DNA from: Rummeliibacillus sp963792445
GTDB taxonomy: Bacteria > Bacillota > Bacilli > Bacillales_A > Planococcaceae
Reading direction: 5' to 3'
Length of the DNA stretch: 64,000 nucleotides
NCBI GenBank assembly: GCA_963792445.1
Contig: CAWBWO010000006.1
Span: 42,530 to 106,529, forward strand
Part shown: one piece after another, positions 25,801-35,075 of the stretch
Layout: every line of letters starts with the position of its first letter
Position numbering within the stretch: position 1 is the first letter of the stretch
Notes under the pieces: model-generated
Seen by the model: only the letters and a program-made list of their open reading frames with translations
Databases searched by the model: none
What the model was told of the DNA's origin: nothing
Made by a program: the position numbers and the translations under genes

Positions 25801-26784
25801 ATGGTGAAGAAAGATGTGAAAGAACAATTAAAACAATTAGATTTACCAGTTATTGCATCACCAATGTTTTTAGTTTCTGGGGTTGAATTAGTTGTAGAAG
25901 GATGTAAATCAGGGGTGGCTACAACATTTCCGTTATTAAATGCACGAACAACAGAAGCTTTGGAAGAATGGTTAAAGTCCATTACTTCTCAATTAGCAGA
26001 AGCAGAAAAAACGAATCAAAAAGTTGCTCCTTGGGGTATTAATTTAGTCGTGCATAAAACAAATGATCGTTATGATGCGGATGTAGAGTTGATTAAAAAG
26101 TATCAACCGCCAATCGTTATTACATCATTAGGAAAACCAACGGATATTACGAAAACTGTACATGAATATGGTGGACTAGTATTCGCAGACGTAATAAGCA
26201 TTAAACATGCTAAAAAAGCAATGGAAGCGGGTATTGATGGACTTGTTCTCGTTTGTAATGGTGCAGGGGGCCATGCAGGTACCCTACATCCAATGGCATT
26301 CATACATGAAGTAAAGCAATTCTTTGATGGCTTCATCATACTATCTGGATCTATTTCACACGGCCAAGATATTTTAGCCGCTCAAGTTATGGGGGCTGAT
26401 TTTGCATATATGGGTACTCGATTCATCGCAACAAAAGAATCGATGGCAAGTAATGAGTATAAAAAAATGATTCTAGAAGCAGAAGCAGGAGACATCATTT
26501 ATACAGATAAAATCAGCGGAGTTAATGCAAACTTTATGATACAAAGTATTAAAAATGCTGGATTGGATCCAAATACAATTCAAAAGCCTGAGAAACTTGA
26601 AATTGTTCATAAATCAGATGATGAAGCAAAAGCATGGAAGAATATTTGGAGTGCGGGACATGGAGTTGGTGGTATCCACGAAATTCTACCTGTAGCGGAT
26701 CTTATAATTAAACTAAGTCATGAATATGAAGAAAGCATACAAAAAGTCGTCAAAAAACAACATGAAAAAATTGTAGCAAAATAA
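25801..26784 (+). CDS. NAD(P)H-dependent flavin oxidoreductase / nitronate monooxygenase family
   Basis: A 327-residue TIM-barrel FMN protein of the 2-nitropropane dioxygenase family. ASPMFLVSGVELVVEGCKSG at the N-terminus, CNGAGGHAG (FMN phosphate and active-site His) and SGSISHGQDILAAQVMGADFAYMGTRFIAT are typical. Members oxidise alkyl nitronates or act as quinone or enoyl-ACP reductases; which applies here is unclear. The start overlaps a GGATGGGATGA ribosome site. Single gene, shared bidirectional terminator downstream. Confidence 0.87.
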   Translation: MVKKDVKEQLKQLDLPVIASPMFLVSGVELVVEGCKSGVATTFPLLNARTTEALEEWLKSITSQLAEAEKTNQKVAPWGINLVVHKTNDRYDADVELIKKYQPPIVITSLGKPTDITKTVHEYGGLVFADVISIKHAKKAMEAGIDGLVLVCNGAGGHAGTLHPMAFIHEVKQFFDGFIILSGSISHGQDILAAQVMGADFAYMGTRFIATKESMASNEYKKMILEAEAGDIIYTDKISGVNANFMIQSIKNAGLDPNTIQKPEKLEIVHKSDDEAKAWKNIWSAGHGVGGIHEILPVADLIIKLSHEYEESIQKVVKKQHEKIVAK

Positions 26785-26789
26785 GAAAA

Positions 26790-26824
26790 TTAAAAGCTAT
26801 TCCAAAATTGGAATGGCTTTTAAT
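26790..26824 (+). terminator. Bidirectional terminator
   Basis: TTAAAAGCTATTCCA/TGGAATGGCTTTTAA, serving the convergent genes on both sides. Confidence 0.85.
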
Positions 26825-26829
26825 TATTT

Positions 26830-27522
26830 CTATTTATTTCGTTTCATCCCACGGATTTTTTTCTTCGTTTCTTGATTGATCCTATTCGATTCAATAATTT
26901 TCTGTAGGGCTTTGTTAAATGTAAAGTGGTCTTGGGTGCTTGTTTTTAAATAGGCTTCTGTGATTTTAGGGAATTTGATATAGCAAATTGAAATGGCCCA
27001 TGCTACAGCCATCTGTGTGTAGAACTTTCCATTTTGAATAGAATCCAATAATGCAAGCGTTTTATGAATATAATTTTCATCTACAAAATAATTGAGTAAC
27101 ATCACAGCAGCAAACCTTGCTTTGTACTCTTCTTTTGAAAATGCATAAGGCTGAATGAACGCCCAAATTTCTTTTTGATGTTTTTTTGTACTTTTTAATC
27201 CTGTACAAAAACTATCACAAACAGACCAGTTATCTATTTCAGGTACAAATCGTTCTATATATTTCAGCTGTTCATCGAAATCCAATTTTGCATAACCGAT
27301 TACCATCCCCCGAAGCATCTTTTCTTCAAAATAATAATCGTCCCAGTTTGAAAAATATGAACGTATGTCCTCTTTTGCCAAACTTTTTGCTATTTTACGG
27401 ATTGCAGGAATTCTCACGCCAATCATATTCTCTTTATCAATAGTTGGTAATAATTTTGCATTAAAATCTCGATAAGGTAAATCTTGTACTTCTAATAATC
27501 GTTGTTGAATTGGATTAACCAT
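26830..27522 (-). CDS. DNA alkylation repair protein (AlkC/AlkD-like HEAT repeats)
   Basis: A 230-residue all-helical protein of the AlkD-type DNA glycosylase superfamily. Blocks such as GVRIPAIRKIAKSLAKE, EEKMLRGMVIGYAKLDFDEQLKYIERFVPEIDNWSVCDSFC, and MAVAWAISICYIKFP match the Firmicute 'DNA alkylation repair' family, where the IDNWSVCD region corresponds to the catalytic Trp/Asp area. Activity on N3/N7-methylpurines is known for some members; many homologues are untested. ATG after aaagggg. An 18-base element shared with another gene lies 94 bases upstream. Confidence 0.82.
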   Translation of the reverse strand: MVNPIQQRLLEVQDLPYRDFNAKLLPTIDKENMIGVRIPAIRKIAKSLAKEDIRSYFSNWDDYYFEEKMLRGMVIGYAKLDFDEQLKYIERFVPEIDNWSVCDSFCTGLKSTKKHQKEIWAFIQPYAFSKEEYKARFAAVMLLNYFVDENYIHKTLALLDSIQNGKFYTQMAVAWAISICYIKFPKITEAYLKTSTQDHFTFNKALQKIIESNRINQETKKKIRGMKRNK

Positions 27523-27845
27523 TAATCTAATTGTCCCCTTTAAATAGTTTTCAATTGTATTTTAAGTGTACATTAAAAATACGACAAATTTAATTACTAA
27601 TCTTAAATTTTATACACCTCGATAGTCTATATAGAAAACGAAGAAAACGCCATTAAGTAAGAATAATAAAGTTCCGATGTAAAATTCATTAAAAACTTCT
27701 AACTAAGAAAAATGTATATACCAGGGTCAATATGAGGAATACTACTGAAATGGGCCTGTTTAATATATTTTAGAATATAAATATTGAGGAAATACTGTAG
27801 TAAAAAGCGAAAGTGAATAGGGGAGTAACGAGGTTCAAAACTGTT
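27523..27845. other. Divergent promoter region with dispersed 18-base element
   Basis: Spacer between the minus-strand AlkD-like gene and the plus-strand peptidase. At 27616-27633 is ACCTCGATAGTCTATATA, repeated exactly at 59142-59159. No other feature recognised. Confidence 0.5.
27616..27633 (-). promoter_or_regulatory. 18-base repeated upstream element, copy 1
   Basis: Identical to 59142-59159. On the minus strand it reads TATATAGACTATCGAGGT and lies 94 bases before the AlkD-like start. Could be a promoter element or operator shared by two genes; unproven. Confidence 0.4.
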
Positions 27846-28451
27846 ATGAAAAATATTAACATTCAATTAATAATTACATTTACTGTTTTAATTATTTTTT
27901 TTATCGTCGTTATTTTAAGTATTTCTTATTTCTCCCAGCCTAGAAAACAGATAGGCGTTCAAAATCAATATGAATATGTTGGAAAAAATGCCCCCATACC
28001 AACAAAATTAAATCCAATCGTTGAGGAAAAGAAAAATACTCTTGTAAATGAAGCAGCGAACAAAAATATAGATGTAGTGATAACTGAAGGAATCAGATCC
28101 TTTGAAAAACAAAATGAACTGTATCAGCAGGGGAGAACCACTCAGGGAAATATTGTAACCAATACAAGAGCCGGAGAATCCTATCATAACTATGGACTAG
28201 CGTTTGATTTTGCATTGTTGGATGCAAGTGGTCATATCATTTGGAATACACAATATGATGGTAATGGGAATGGAAAATCAGACTGGTTTGAAGTGGCTGA
28301 AATGGGGAAGGAACTTGGATTTGATTGGGGTGGCGATTGGATCAATTTTAAAGATTATCCGCATTTGCAAATGACATTTGGATTAAGTATTGAAATGTTG
28401 AAAAATGGATATCGAGTTAAGCTGAATCAAAGCGAACAAGCGATGCAATAG
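27846..28451 (+). CDS. Membrane-anchored M15 peptidase (CwlK-like L-Ala-D-Glu endopeptidase)
   Basis: About 201 residues: an N-terminal membrane segment (about residues 5-30, LIITFTVLIIFFIVVILSIS) and an extracellular M15C domain. Zn ligands are the His and Asp of SYHNYGLAFDF and the His of PHLQMTFG; EGIRSFEKQNELYQQGR is the conserved start of the fold. CwlK cuts L-Ala-D-Glu links in peptidoglycan peptides. ATG at 27846 is chosen (GAGG 12 bases upstream); a GTG at 27813 is in frame but has no ribosome site. Neighbouring LCP gene also acts on the wall. Terminator downstream. Confidence 0.83.
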   Translation: MKNINIQLIITFTVLIIFFIVVILSISYFSQPRKQIGVQNQYEYVGKNAPIPTKLNPIVEEKKNTLVNEAANKNIDVVITEGIRSFEKQNELYQQGRTTQGNIVTNTRAGESYHNYGLAFDFALLDASGHIIWNTQYDGNGNGKSDWFEVAEMGKELGFDWGGDWINFKDYPHLQMTFGLSIEMLKNGYRVKLNQSEQAMQ

Positions 28452-28455
28452 AAAG

Positions 28456-28500
28456 AAAACCACTTATAAGCAAATACATAAGCTAATAAGTGGTTTTAAA
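28456..28500. terminator. Bidirectional terminator between cwlK-like and LCP genes
   Basis: AAAACCACTTATAAGC paired with GCTAATAAGTGGTTTT; serves convergent genes. Confidence 0.8.
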
Positions 28501-28507
28501 TATAATT

Positions 28508-29464
28508 CTATTTTGAGGGTAATTCTAAATGGGCTCTTAATTCATCAGAAATTTCAGCTAACTCTGAATCATCCATCTTATAATACCAAATTCCATTAAT
28601 AATCTCACCATTTCCTTTTTCGAATCTTAATTGATCGATTGTTGAAATGGAATCTTTATAATTTTGTAAAAGCTTCATCATCTCAGAAAATGTCAAGTTT
28701 GTTTGAACATTCTTTCCAAGTGATTGGAAGATATCTTTATAATTAAATAGACTATCTACTGATACAGTTTCTTGAATAATTCCCGATATTAACTGTCTTT
28801 GTCTTTTTTGTCGGCCAAAATCACCTTCAGGGTCATCATGCCGATTTCGAACATATGCTAAAGCGCCCTTTCCATCTAATCTATTTTCTCCTTTTTTGAA
28901 TTGGTAACCATTTTGTTCAAAATCTCGTGGACTATCAACTGTAATTCCACCAACAGCATCAATCATATCTGAAAAACCATCCATATTAATCTCGCCAACA
29001 TAATCGATTGGAATGTTCAGCAGTTTTTCGACGGACTCCATAGACATTTGAATGCCACCAAATACATATGCATGGTTCAACTTATCATACGAATTATTTC
29101 CAACAATTTCTGTATATGTGTCTCTAGGTATACTCAACATTTTAGTATCCTTTGTATTTGGGTTTACTGTTAAAACGATAATAGTATCCGACCGACCGAT
29201 TTCACCTTCACGTCCATCCACTCCTAATAATAATATTGAGAATGGATCCCTTTTATCAAAGCTAACTTGGTTTGCTCGATGATCCGATTGATTTCGATTA
29301 ATGTTTACATGTGTTTCCTTCATAGTTGCTGTAAGGCTACTATATATAGTATAAAGAATTCCACTAAAGGTTAATGCGAGCACTGCAGCTATCCCAACAA
29401 TCCATTTCCACAATTTTTTCTTCTTTTTATTTTTTCTATATCTTCTTCTACTTTCTGAAGCCAT
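28508..29464 (-). CDS. LCP family wall polymer ligase (TagU/LytR-like)
   Basis: A 318-residue protein: basic N-terminus (RRRYRKNKKKKK), one membrane anchor (about 20-43) and an extracellular LCP domain with ILLLGVDGREGEIGRSDTIIVLT, SIPRDTYTEI, KLNHAYVFGG, and YVRNRHDDPEGDFGRQKRQRQ, the Arg/Asp set for pyrophosphate and Mg. It should transfer a lipid-linked glycopolymer to peptidoglycan. It is divergent from and adjacent to the polysaccharide operon at 29.7-40.4 kb, so it is a good candidate ligase for that polymer, though this is inference. ATG after cggaggcg. Confidence 0.9.
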   Translation of the reverse strand: MASESRRRYRKNKKKKKLWKWIVGIAAVLALTFSGILYTIYSSLTATMKETHVNINRNQSDHRANQVSFDKRDPFSILLLGVDGREGEIGRSDTIIVLTVNPNTKDTKMLSIPRDTYTEIVGNNSYDKLNHAYVFGGIQMSMESVEKLLNIPIDYVGEINMDGFSDMIDAVGGITVDSPRDFEQNGYQFKKGENRLDGKGALAYVRNRHDDPEGDFGRQKRQRQLISGIIQETVSVDSLFNYKDIFQSLGKNVQTNLTFSEMMKLLQNYKDSISTIDQLRFEKGNGEIINGIWYYKMDDSELAEISDELRAHLELPSK

Positions 29465-29671
29465 TTCACGCCTCCGTTAAAAATTTGTAAATTTATCCAA
29501 CTTAGAACTTTATAAAAACAGAGGTGAAATCTGAATTTATTAGCAAAAGTGGCTTCTTTTAAAATAGAACGAATTGTTATAAAAAAGAATAGATTATTTA
29601 GAAAATTAATAATAATTTACAAATAGTTAATAAAAGCCGTTCATTAGCTTAACAAATTATGTAAATAACTA

Positions 29672-29680
29672 TGCTACAAT
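29672..29680 (+). promoter_or_regulatory. Extended -10 promoter of polysaccharide operon
   Basis: TGCTACAAT (TGn plus TACAAT, -10 at 29675-29680) with no good -35, about 85 bases before the first gene. The rest of 29465-29764 shows no gene. Confidence 0.45.
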
Positions 29681-29764
29681 TAACGCGTAAACAGATACAA
29701 AGAACTTAAATGTTCTCAATAATTTATTTTTTTTGATAAATGATGATGGAGGAGGTTGCTATTT

Positions 29765-31021
29765 TTGGCAAATTCCAAAATATTGATGATTACGCAAAAC
29801 TTTTACCCTGAAATTGGCAGTCATGCAAATCGTATGAAAAACCTTTTTCAGTTATTAGAAAGCGAAGGCTATGATGTATCTGTTTTGACGACTGAGCCAT
29901 CTTATCCGAACAAACATCTATATGATGACAAAAAATTTTGGAATGATCCTACTTTAGAGGATGAAAGTAAGATTCAAAGAATCAAAGTGAAAAATAGAAA
30001 ATACGCATTGAACATGCTAAATAGATTAATTCATTACCTAGAGATTTCTATTAAAATGCTATTTTACATTTTATTCAACAAGCAAAAATATGATGTTGTT
30101 CTTGTTACAACGCCAGCTATCTTCATCGCTTTTGTAGGTGTCATTGCAAAATTTCGGTATAGAGCAAAATTCATTTTAGATGTCAGAGATCTCTGGCCAG
30201 AGTCTTTAAAAGGTGTAGGCGTATTTAATAAAAAGTTCATTATTAACTTTTTTTCTATACTAGAAATATTTTTGTATAAGAAAGCAACACATATTATCAT
30301 CAATAGCTTTGGTTTTAAAGACTATATCATAAAAAAAGCGAATATCAGTACAAACAAAATTACTTATATACCGAATGCGGGAAGAGAATACGAGATACAT
30401 CCTTCTACTAAAGTGCACAGGATTTTTAGGGTCATATACACCGGGAATATTGGTCTAGCACAGGATGTTGAGTTTTTAAAAAGCTTAGTACGTAAGTTGA
30501 ACAAAAATCACATATTGATCACAATTGTTGGCTATGGACAAAAGAAAAATGAGCTTCAGAGATTTATTCAAGAAAATAAATTAACCAATGCCACAATGGT
30601 AAATCCAACAACAAGAGAAGAATGTTTAAAGCTAAATGCCGAGCACGATGTAGGAGTTCTTTCATTAAATAATGTTGACGTATTCGATACAGTGCTACCT
30701 GGTAAATTAATCGATTATATGATCAGCGGAATCCCAGTGGTTGCGGCAGTTTCAGGGTATTCAAAGGAAGTTATTCAAAAATACAAGACAGGATTTGTTT
30801 CAGAGAAGCGTGATGCTTATGAAATTGTAAAATATATTTTATTACTAAAAAGTAGTCCAGAATTACGTGAAAAAATAGCGAAAAATGGAATTGATTTAAT
30901 AAAAGAACATTTTATTTGGGAAAAGAATATTAAAAACGTAACTTCTATTCTTGAAGAAAAAGAGCAAAAAATAGAACCTGTAACAATACTAAAACATATA
31001 GATAAGGATATCAGACTATGA
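29765..31021 (+). CDS. Glycosyltransferase family 4 (WbuB/WcaI-like)
   Basis: About 418 residues with two Rossmann domains (GT-B). The N-terminus, MITQNFYPEIGSHANRMKNLFQLLESEGYDVSVLTTEPSYP, is typical of WbuB-like enzymes; the C-terminal GT1 domain shows VIYTGNIGLAQDVEFL, IVGYGQKKNELQ and the acidic LPGKLIDYMISGIPVVAAVSG in place of the usual EX7E. Adds a sugar to a lipid-linked glycan at the cytosolic face. TTG at 29765 is preferred (ggaggagg nine bases upstream) over TTG 29756 inside the ribosome site. First gene of the operon; overlaps the next by four bases. Confidence 0.88.
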   Translation: MANSKILMITQNFYPEIGSHANRMKNLFQLLESEGYDVSVLTTEPSYPNKHLYDDKKFWNDPTLEDESKIQRIKVKNRKYALNMLNRLIHYLEISIKMLFYILFNKQKYDVVLVTTPAIFIAFVGVIAKFRYRAKFILDVRDLWPESLKGVGVFNKKFIINFFSILEIFLYKKATHIIINSFGFKDYIIKKANISTNKITYIPNAGREYEIHPSTKVHRIFRVIYTGNIGLAQDVEFLKSLVRKLNKNHILITIVGYGQKKNELQRFIQENKLTNATMVNPTTREECLKLNAEHDVGVLSLNNVDVFDTVLPGKLIDYMISGIPVVAAVSGYSKEVIQKYKTGFVSEKRDAYEIVKYILLLKSSPELREKIAKNGIDLIKEHFIWEKNIKNVTSILEEKEQKIEPVTILKHIDKDIRL

Positions 31022-32292
31022 GAAAAAACGTATGTATGTTTGTTTGGAACCATTTTACAAATGATGCCAGAGTACTCAGAGAATGCACAGCTTTATCAGA
31101 AAAAGGATATAAGGTTGACCTTATTTGCATCCATGATCCAAGTGATAAAGCTATGAAATATGTTGAAAAGCGAAATGAAAACTTCAATGTATATCGAGTG
31201 AGACGATATCCTTTAATTTTTACAGCACTTCAATATTGTAAGAAGAATAAATTGGTTGGCGGTGCAGCGGCAATTATTTGGTTATTATTAGCTTATTTTT
31301 TACCATTGATTATTGTTCCGATTACATTATTTGCAGGAATTATTTTAAAGACAAAACTGAAAACGGCTGTAGTTAGAGGTTGTATTATTTTGCGCATGAT
31401 ATTAAAGGGCAGAATGAAAAGATATGATATCTATCATTCAAATGATTTAAATACTTTGCCACAAGGCTATATTTGCTCAAAATGGAGACTTATAAAAAAA
31501 CCATTAATTTATGATTCTCATGAAGTGCAAACAAGTCGAACAGGTTATGATAGCGCAATTTACGGCAAAATGGAGAAATTCTTTATTGATAGATTGGATA
31601 CTATGATTGTCGAAAATCATACAAGAGCGAAATACAACGAAGTTCTTTATGGCTTTTACCCTAATGTAGTTCACAATTATCCATTTATCCAAAATAGAGT
31701 TGCTAATACTAAAGTTGATCTTCATGAAATTCTTAAACTACCTGAAAATGAGAAAATTCTTCTTTATCAAGGTGGAATACAAGCCGGTCGGGGATTAGAC
31801 AAATTAATTCAAGCGGTACCGAAATTTGATGAAGGAACACTTGTTCTAATTGGTGATGGACGGATCAAACCAGATTTAATAAAAATGGTAGAAGAGATGA
31901 ATCTTCAGACAAAAGTGAAATTTTTGCCAAAAGTACCTTTAAGTGAACTACCTAAATATACACGAAATGCATATCTAGGTTTCCAAGTTTTAAACAACAT
32001 AAATTACAATCATTATTCAGCTTCTTCCAATAAGTTATTTGAATATATGATGGCTGGTGTACCAGTAGTTGCTTGTGATTTTCCAGAAATTAAACGAGTT
32101 GTTGAGGGAGAAGAGACAGGAATTTGTATTGATTCACATAAACCTGACGAAATTGCTGCTGCAGTTAACAAATTAATTTCAAATCAGGCTTTACGAAACC
32201 GATTTAGCGAAAACAGCATAAAAGCAAGTGAATTATTTAACTGGGAACAAGAAAGAGAATTGTTTATCAATGTTTATGCAAAAGTTTCTTAA
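31018..32292 (+). CDS. Glycosyltransferase family 4
   Basis: A 424-residue GT-B enzyme. N-terminal VWNHFTNDARVLRECTALSEKGYKVDLICIH is a family-typical start; a hydrophobic stretch near residues 80-115 may sit on the membrane; YDSHEVQTSRTGYD and the C-terminal LLYQGGIQAGRGLDKLIQAVPKFD, LIGDGRIKPDLIKM and SNKLFEYMMAGVPVVACDFPEIKRVV (EX7E-like) mark the GT1 domain. ATGA overlap with the previous gene indicates coupled translation. Sugar specificity unknown. Confidence 0.88.
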   Translation: MRKNVCMFVWNHFTNDARVLRECTALSEKGYKVDLICIHDPSDKAMKYVEKRNENFNVYRVRRYPLIFTALQYCKKNKLVGGAAAIIWLLLAYFLPLIIVPITLFAGIILKTKLKTAVVRGCIILRMILKGRMKRYDIYHSNDLNTLPQGYICSKWRLIKKPLIYDSHEVQTSRTGYDSAIYGKMEKFFIDRLDTMIVENHTRAKYNEVLYGFYPNVVHNYPFIQNRVANTKVDLHEILKLPENEKILLYQGGIQAGRGLDKLIQAVPKFDEGTLVLIGDGRIKPDLIKMVEEMNLQTKVKFLPKVPLSELPKYTRNAYLGFQVLNNINYNHYSASSNKLFEYMMAGVPVVACDFPEIKRVVEGEETGICIDSHKPDEIAAAVNKLISNQALRNRFSENSIKASELFNWEQERELFINVYAKVS

Positions 32293-32334
32293 GCCCAATT
32301 CAGTTCACATGTCATCAAAATTTTGGGAGTGCTA

Positions 32335-32595
32335 ATGTTGGAAGTCAAAACAGAAGAGTTAACAAATAAATTGGAAGAATTAAACGAATTACTGATCCAT
32401 GAAAAAAAGTCTAAAGTAATGTTTCAAGAAGAACTACTAAGAATGTATACGGAGCATGAAAATCTATTAGTATCTTATCAACGACTAGAATCCAAATATC
32501 AGGCAATCAGCCATTCTAAGTTAGGAAAGCTAACTTATAGATATTGGAGAATGCTAAAAAGAGTTAAGCGAGGCAATAAAAATGAAAATAACTAA
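32335..32595 (+). CDS. Small coiled-coil protein of polysaccharide operon
   Basis: An 86-residue protein made almost wholly of heptad-like charged helix (EELTNKLEELNELLIHEKKSKVMFQEELLRMYTEHENLL) ending in a basic tail (RYWRMLKRVKRGNK). No catalytic motif. Such short coiled coils ending in a basic segment are common between glycosyltransferase genes and may tether enzymes to each other or to the membrane. ATG at 32335 follows gggag. Its end overlaps the next gene by 14 bases. I do not recognise a family. Confidence 0.6.
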   Translation: MLEVKTEELTNKLEELNELLIHEKKSKVMFQEELLRMYTEHENLLVSYQRLESKYQAISHSKLGKLTYRYWRMLKRVKRGNKNENN

Positions 32596-35059
32596 CATAG
32601 ATGGACTGCTGAAAGAGATTCAATCAAAAAGACTCAATCTTGAAAATGATATAAAAAAGGAAAAATATGAAATTGATTTTTTGAGAGAAAATGGAGAATT
32701 GCCAAAGACTATTTCTGAAGATTCATTGCTCCTTTATCAACTCAATGTAGCATCACCAAACAAAAAAAATAAACAGGAATATTTAGCTTATCGAGAAGAA
32801 GTTGCTGATTTAGATTATTTTGACCGTATAAAACCATTGTTAGACAAGATTCCGGATAGTAATGGGAGTAGGTTTTATAAAAAAAGTTCAATTCGAGTTG
32901 GAATGATCGCTGACGAGTTTTTATATCAATCGTATAAAGATGTTGCAAACTTTTTCCCGATTACAATTGCCAATTATCAGGAGTATCAAAATCAAATTGA
33001 CATTTTGTTTGTTGCAAGTGCATGGAGAGGTTTGGATGGTAGCTGGGTCGGCGTAGCGAATGAGAAATCAACTAAAAGAAAAGAATTATATAAGATTATT
33101 AACTTCTTTAAAAAAAATAAAGTGAAAACAGTTTTCTATTCAAAAGAAGATCCTGTAAATTACGAAAAATTTATAGGTATTGCAAAAAAATGTGACTATG
33201 TCTTTACTACAGCAGAAGAAAAAGTTGAAAGTTATAAAGCAGCTTGTAAGCACGACAAAGTTTTTGTATTAGAATTTGGTGTCAATCCACTTTATCACAA
33301 TCCTATTGGTACCAGAATCAATAAAAAAGATTCGGGCGTATTTTTTGCAGGATCGTGGTTAAACAAATATCAAGAAAGACAAAAAGAAACAATTGAAATT
33401 TTCGAGGGAGTCATCAGTGATCATCGTAAATTGAAGATTATCGATCGTAACTTCTATTTAAATAAGGTGAATTATTTCTTTCCTCAAGAGTATTTAGAGT
33501 ATGTATCACCATCCATTGATCATGAATATCTTCAAAAAGTTCATAAATTATATAATTGGGCAATCAATTTAAACTCTGTAAAGTTTAGTGAAACAATGTT
33601 TGCCAATCGAATATATGAGCTTCAGGCAATCGGAAACATTATTATTTCAAACTATAGTGTAGGTGTAAATGATAAGTTTCCAAATGTCTTCATTGTAAAT
33701 GATCGACAAGAAGTAAAAGATATTTTAAATGGGTTTAGTGATGAAGAAGTGTATAAACATCAGGTACAAGGAATTCGGAATGTTATGTCTGCGCATACAA
33801 CATTCGAACGTTTTAATCAAATATTGGAAAAGATTGAAATGGGCAAACATAACTTTTCAAAGAAAGTGCTTGTTGTTACAGATAAAAAGAATCAAAGTAT
33901 TGTTCAAGATTTTGAAAATCAAACATATCAAGAAAAAGATTTAATTTCAGTAGAAGAATTCAATGAAAATCTAAAATCACAATATGACATGATTGCTTTC
34001 TTCAACTCCGAATATCAATATCATGAATTTTATTTAGAAGATATGATTAATGGATTTAAGTATACAGATTCAGACTTTATTACAAAAAATAGTTACTACA
34101 ATGGTCAAAACTTAATAGAAGGTATTGAACACATTTATATCAATGAATTTGAAGATAAATATAAAACCGTTTTTTGGGCAGATGCATATACTGCTGAAGA
34201 AATGATAAATATGAAAAACAATTACTTAGGAAAACAAGGCTATTGTATCGATCATTTTGAATTCAATTCGAAAAGAGTTCAAGAACTAGAAATGCCTACA
34301 TGTGAGTATGAATTATCTGTAATTGTACCTGTTTATAATAACGGAAAATATTTGTTAAACAAGTGTTTTAATAGCTTAAAAAGAAGCAGTATCTTTAAAA
34401 AAATGCAAATTATCATGGTTGATGATGGATCTACTGATAAAAATACACTAATTACAATAAATAGAATTGCAAGAGAAAATTCTAATGTAGTTACTTATTT
34501 CTTCCCAGAAGGTGGGAGCGGTAGTGCATCAAGAGCTAGAAACAGAGGCGTAGAACTTGCCAATTGTGAATATGTAACCTATTTGGATCCAGATAATGAA
34601 GCGGTAAATGATGGATATGCAAAGTTATTGGATTTACTAAAAAACAATCCGAATTTTGATATTGCAATCGGCAATATGCTTAAGTTTGATAACAGCAAAG
34701 TTAGTCATTTCAAATATTATCAAACAGTGACAGAAGCAATTCACAGTAGAATCATTGAAAACCCTAAACAATTATTAATTGATACTTCTTTAAGAACTCA
34801 AAGTATACAGGCTTTAATTGTTAAAACAAAAGTCATTACAGAAAATCATTTGAAAATGGTTGAAAAAGCCGGTGGACAAGATTCATTATTTTTCCAAGAG
34901 TTGTTGTTACATTCAACAAGAGGAGCTGTAATTGACTTAAATATTCATATTTATTATGCAGCTGTATCAGGTTCTGTAACAAATACAATAACAAAAAAAT
35001 TCTTTGATAAATACTACACTTTGGAAAAAGAAAGACTACCATTTCTTAATCAAGAATAA
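32582..35059 (+). CDS. Large two-module glycosyltransferase (CgeB/GT1-like plus GT2)
   Basis: An 825-residue protein. A coiled-coil N-terminus (1-70) leads to a GT-B-like module (about 100-420) with CDYVFTTAEEKVESYK, GVFFAGSWLNKYQERQKE and a FANRIYELQAIGNIIISN segment, as in CgeB/DUF3880-type transferases. A middle domain (about 425-570) is unclassified. The C-terminal GT2 module (about 580-825) has LSVIVPVYNNGKYL, IIMVDDGSTDKN, GGSGSASRARNRGVELA and the metal motif variant DPD in YVTYLDPDNE. Two active sites could build an alternating repeat unit; donor sugars are unknown. No membrane segment. Confidence 0.8.
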   Translation: MKITNIDGLLKEIQSKRLNLENDIKKEKYEIDFLRENGELPKTISEDSLLLYQLNVASPNKKNKQEYLAYREEVADLDYFDRIKPLLDKIPDSNGSRFYKKSSIRVGMIADEFLYQSYKDVANFFPITIANYQEYQNQIDILFVASAWRGLDGSWVGVANEKSTKRKELYKIINFFKKNKVKTVFYSKEDPVNYEKFIGIAKKCDYVFTTAEEKVESYKAACKHDKVFVLEFGVNPLYHNPIGTRINKKDSGVFFAGSWLNKYQERQKETIEIFEGVISDHRKLKIIDRNFYLNKVNYFFPQEYLEYVSPSIDHEYLQKVHKLYNWAINLNSVKFSETMFANRIYELQAIGNIIISNYSVGVNDKFPNVFIVNDRQEVKDILNGFSDEEVYKHQVQGIRNVMSAHTTFERFNQILEKIEMGKHNFSKKVLVVTDKKNQSIVQDFENQTYQEKDLISVEEFNENLKSQYDMIAFFNSEYQYHEFYLEDMINGFKYTDSDFITKNSYYNGQNLIEGIEHIYINEFEDKYKTVFWADAYTAEEMINMKNNYLGKQGYCIDHFEFNSKRVQELEMPTCEYELSVIVPVYNNGKYLLNKCFNSLKRSSIFKKMQIIMVDDGSTDKNTLITINRIARENSNVVTYFFPEGGSGSASRARNRGVELANCEYVTYLDPDNEAVNDGYAKLLDLLKNNPNFDIAIGNMLKFDNSKVSHFKYYQTVTEAIHSRIIENPKQLLIDTSLRTQSIQALIVKTKVITENHLKMVEKAGGQDSLFFQELLLHSTRGAVIDLNIHIYYAAVSGSVTNTITKKFFDKYYTLEKERLPFLNQE

Positions 35060-35075
35060 TTTATTGGACCTATAT

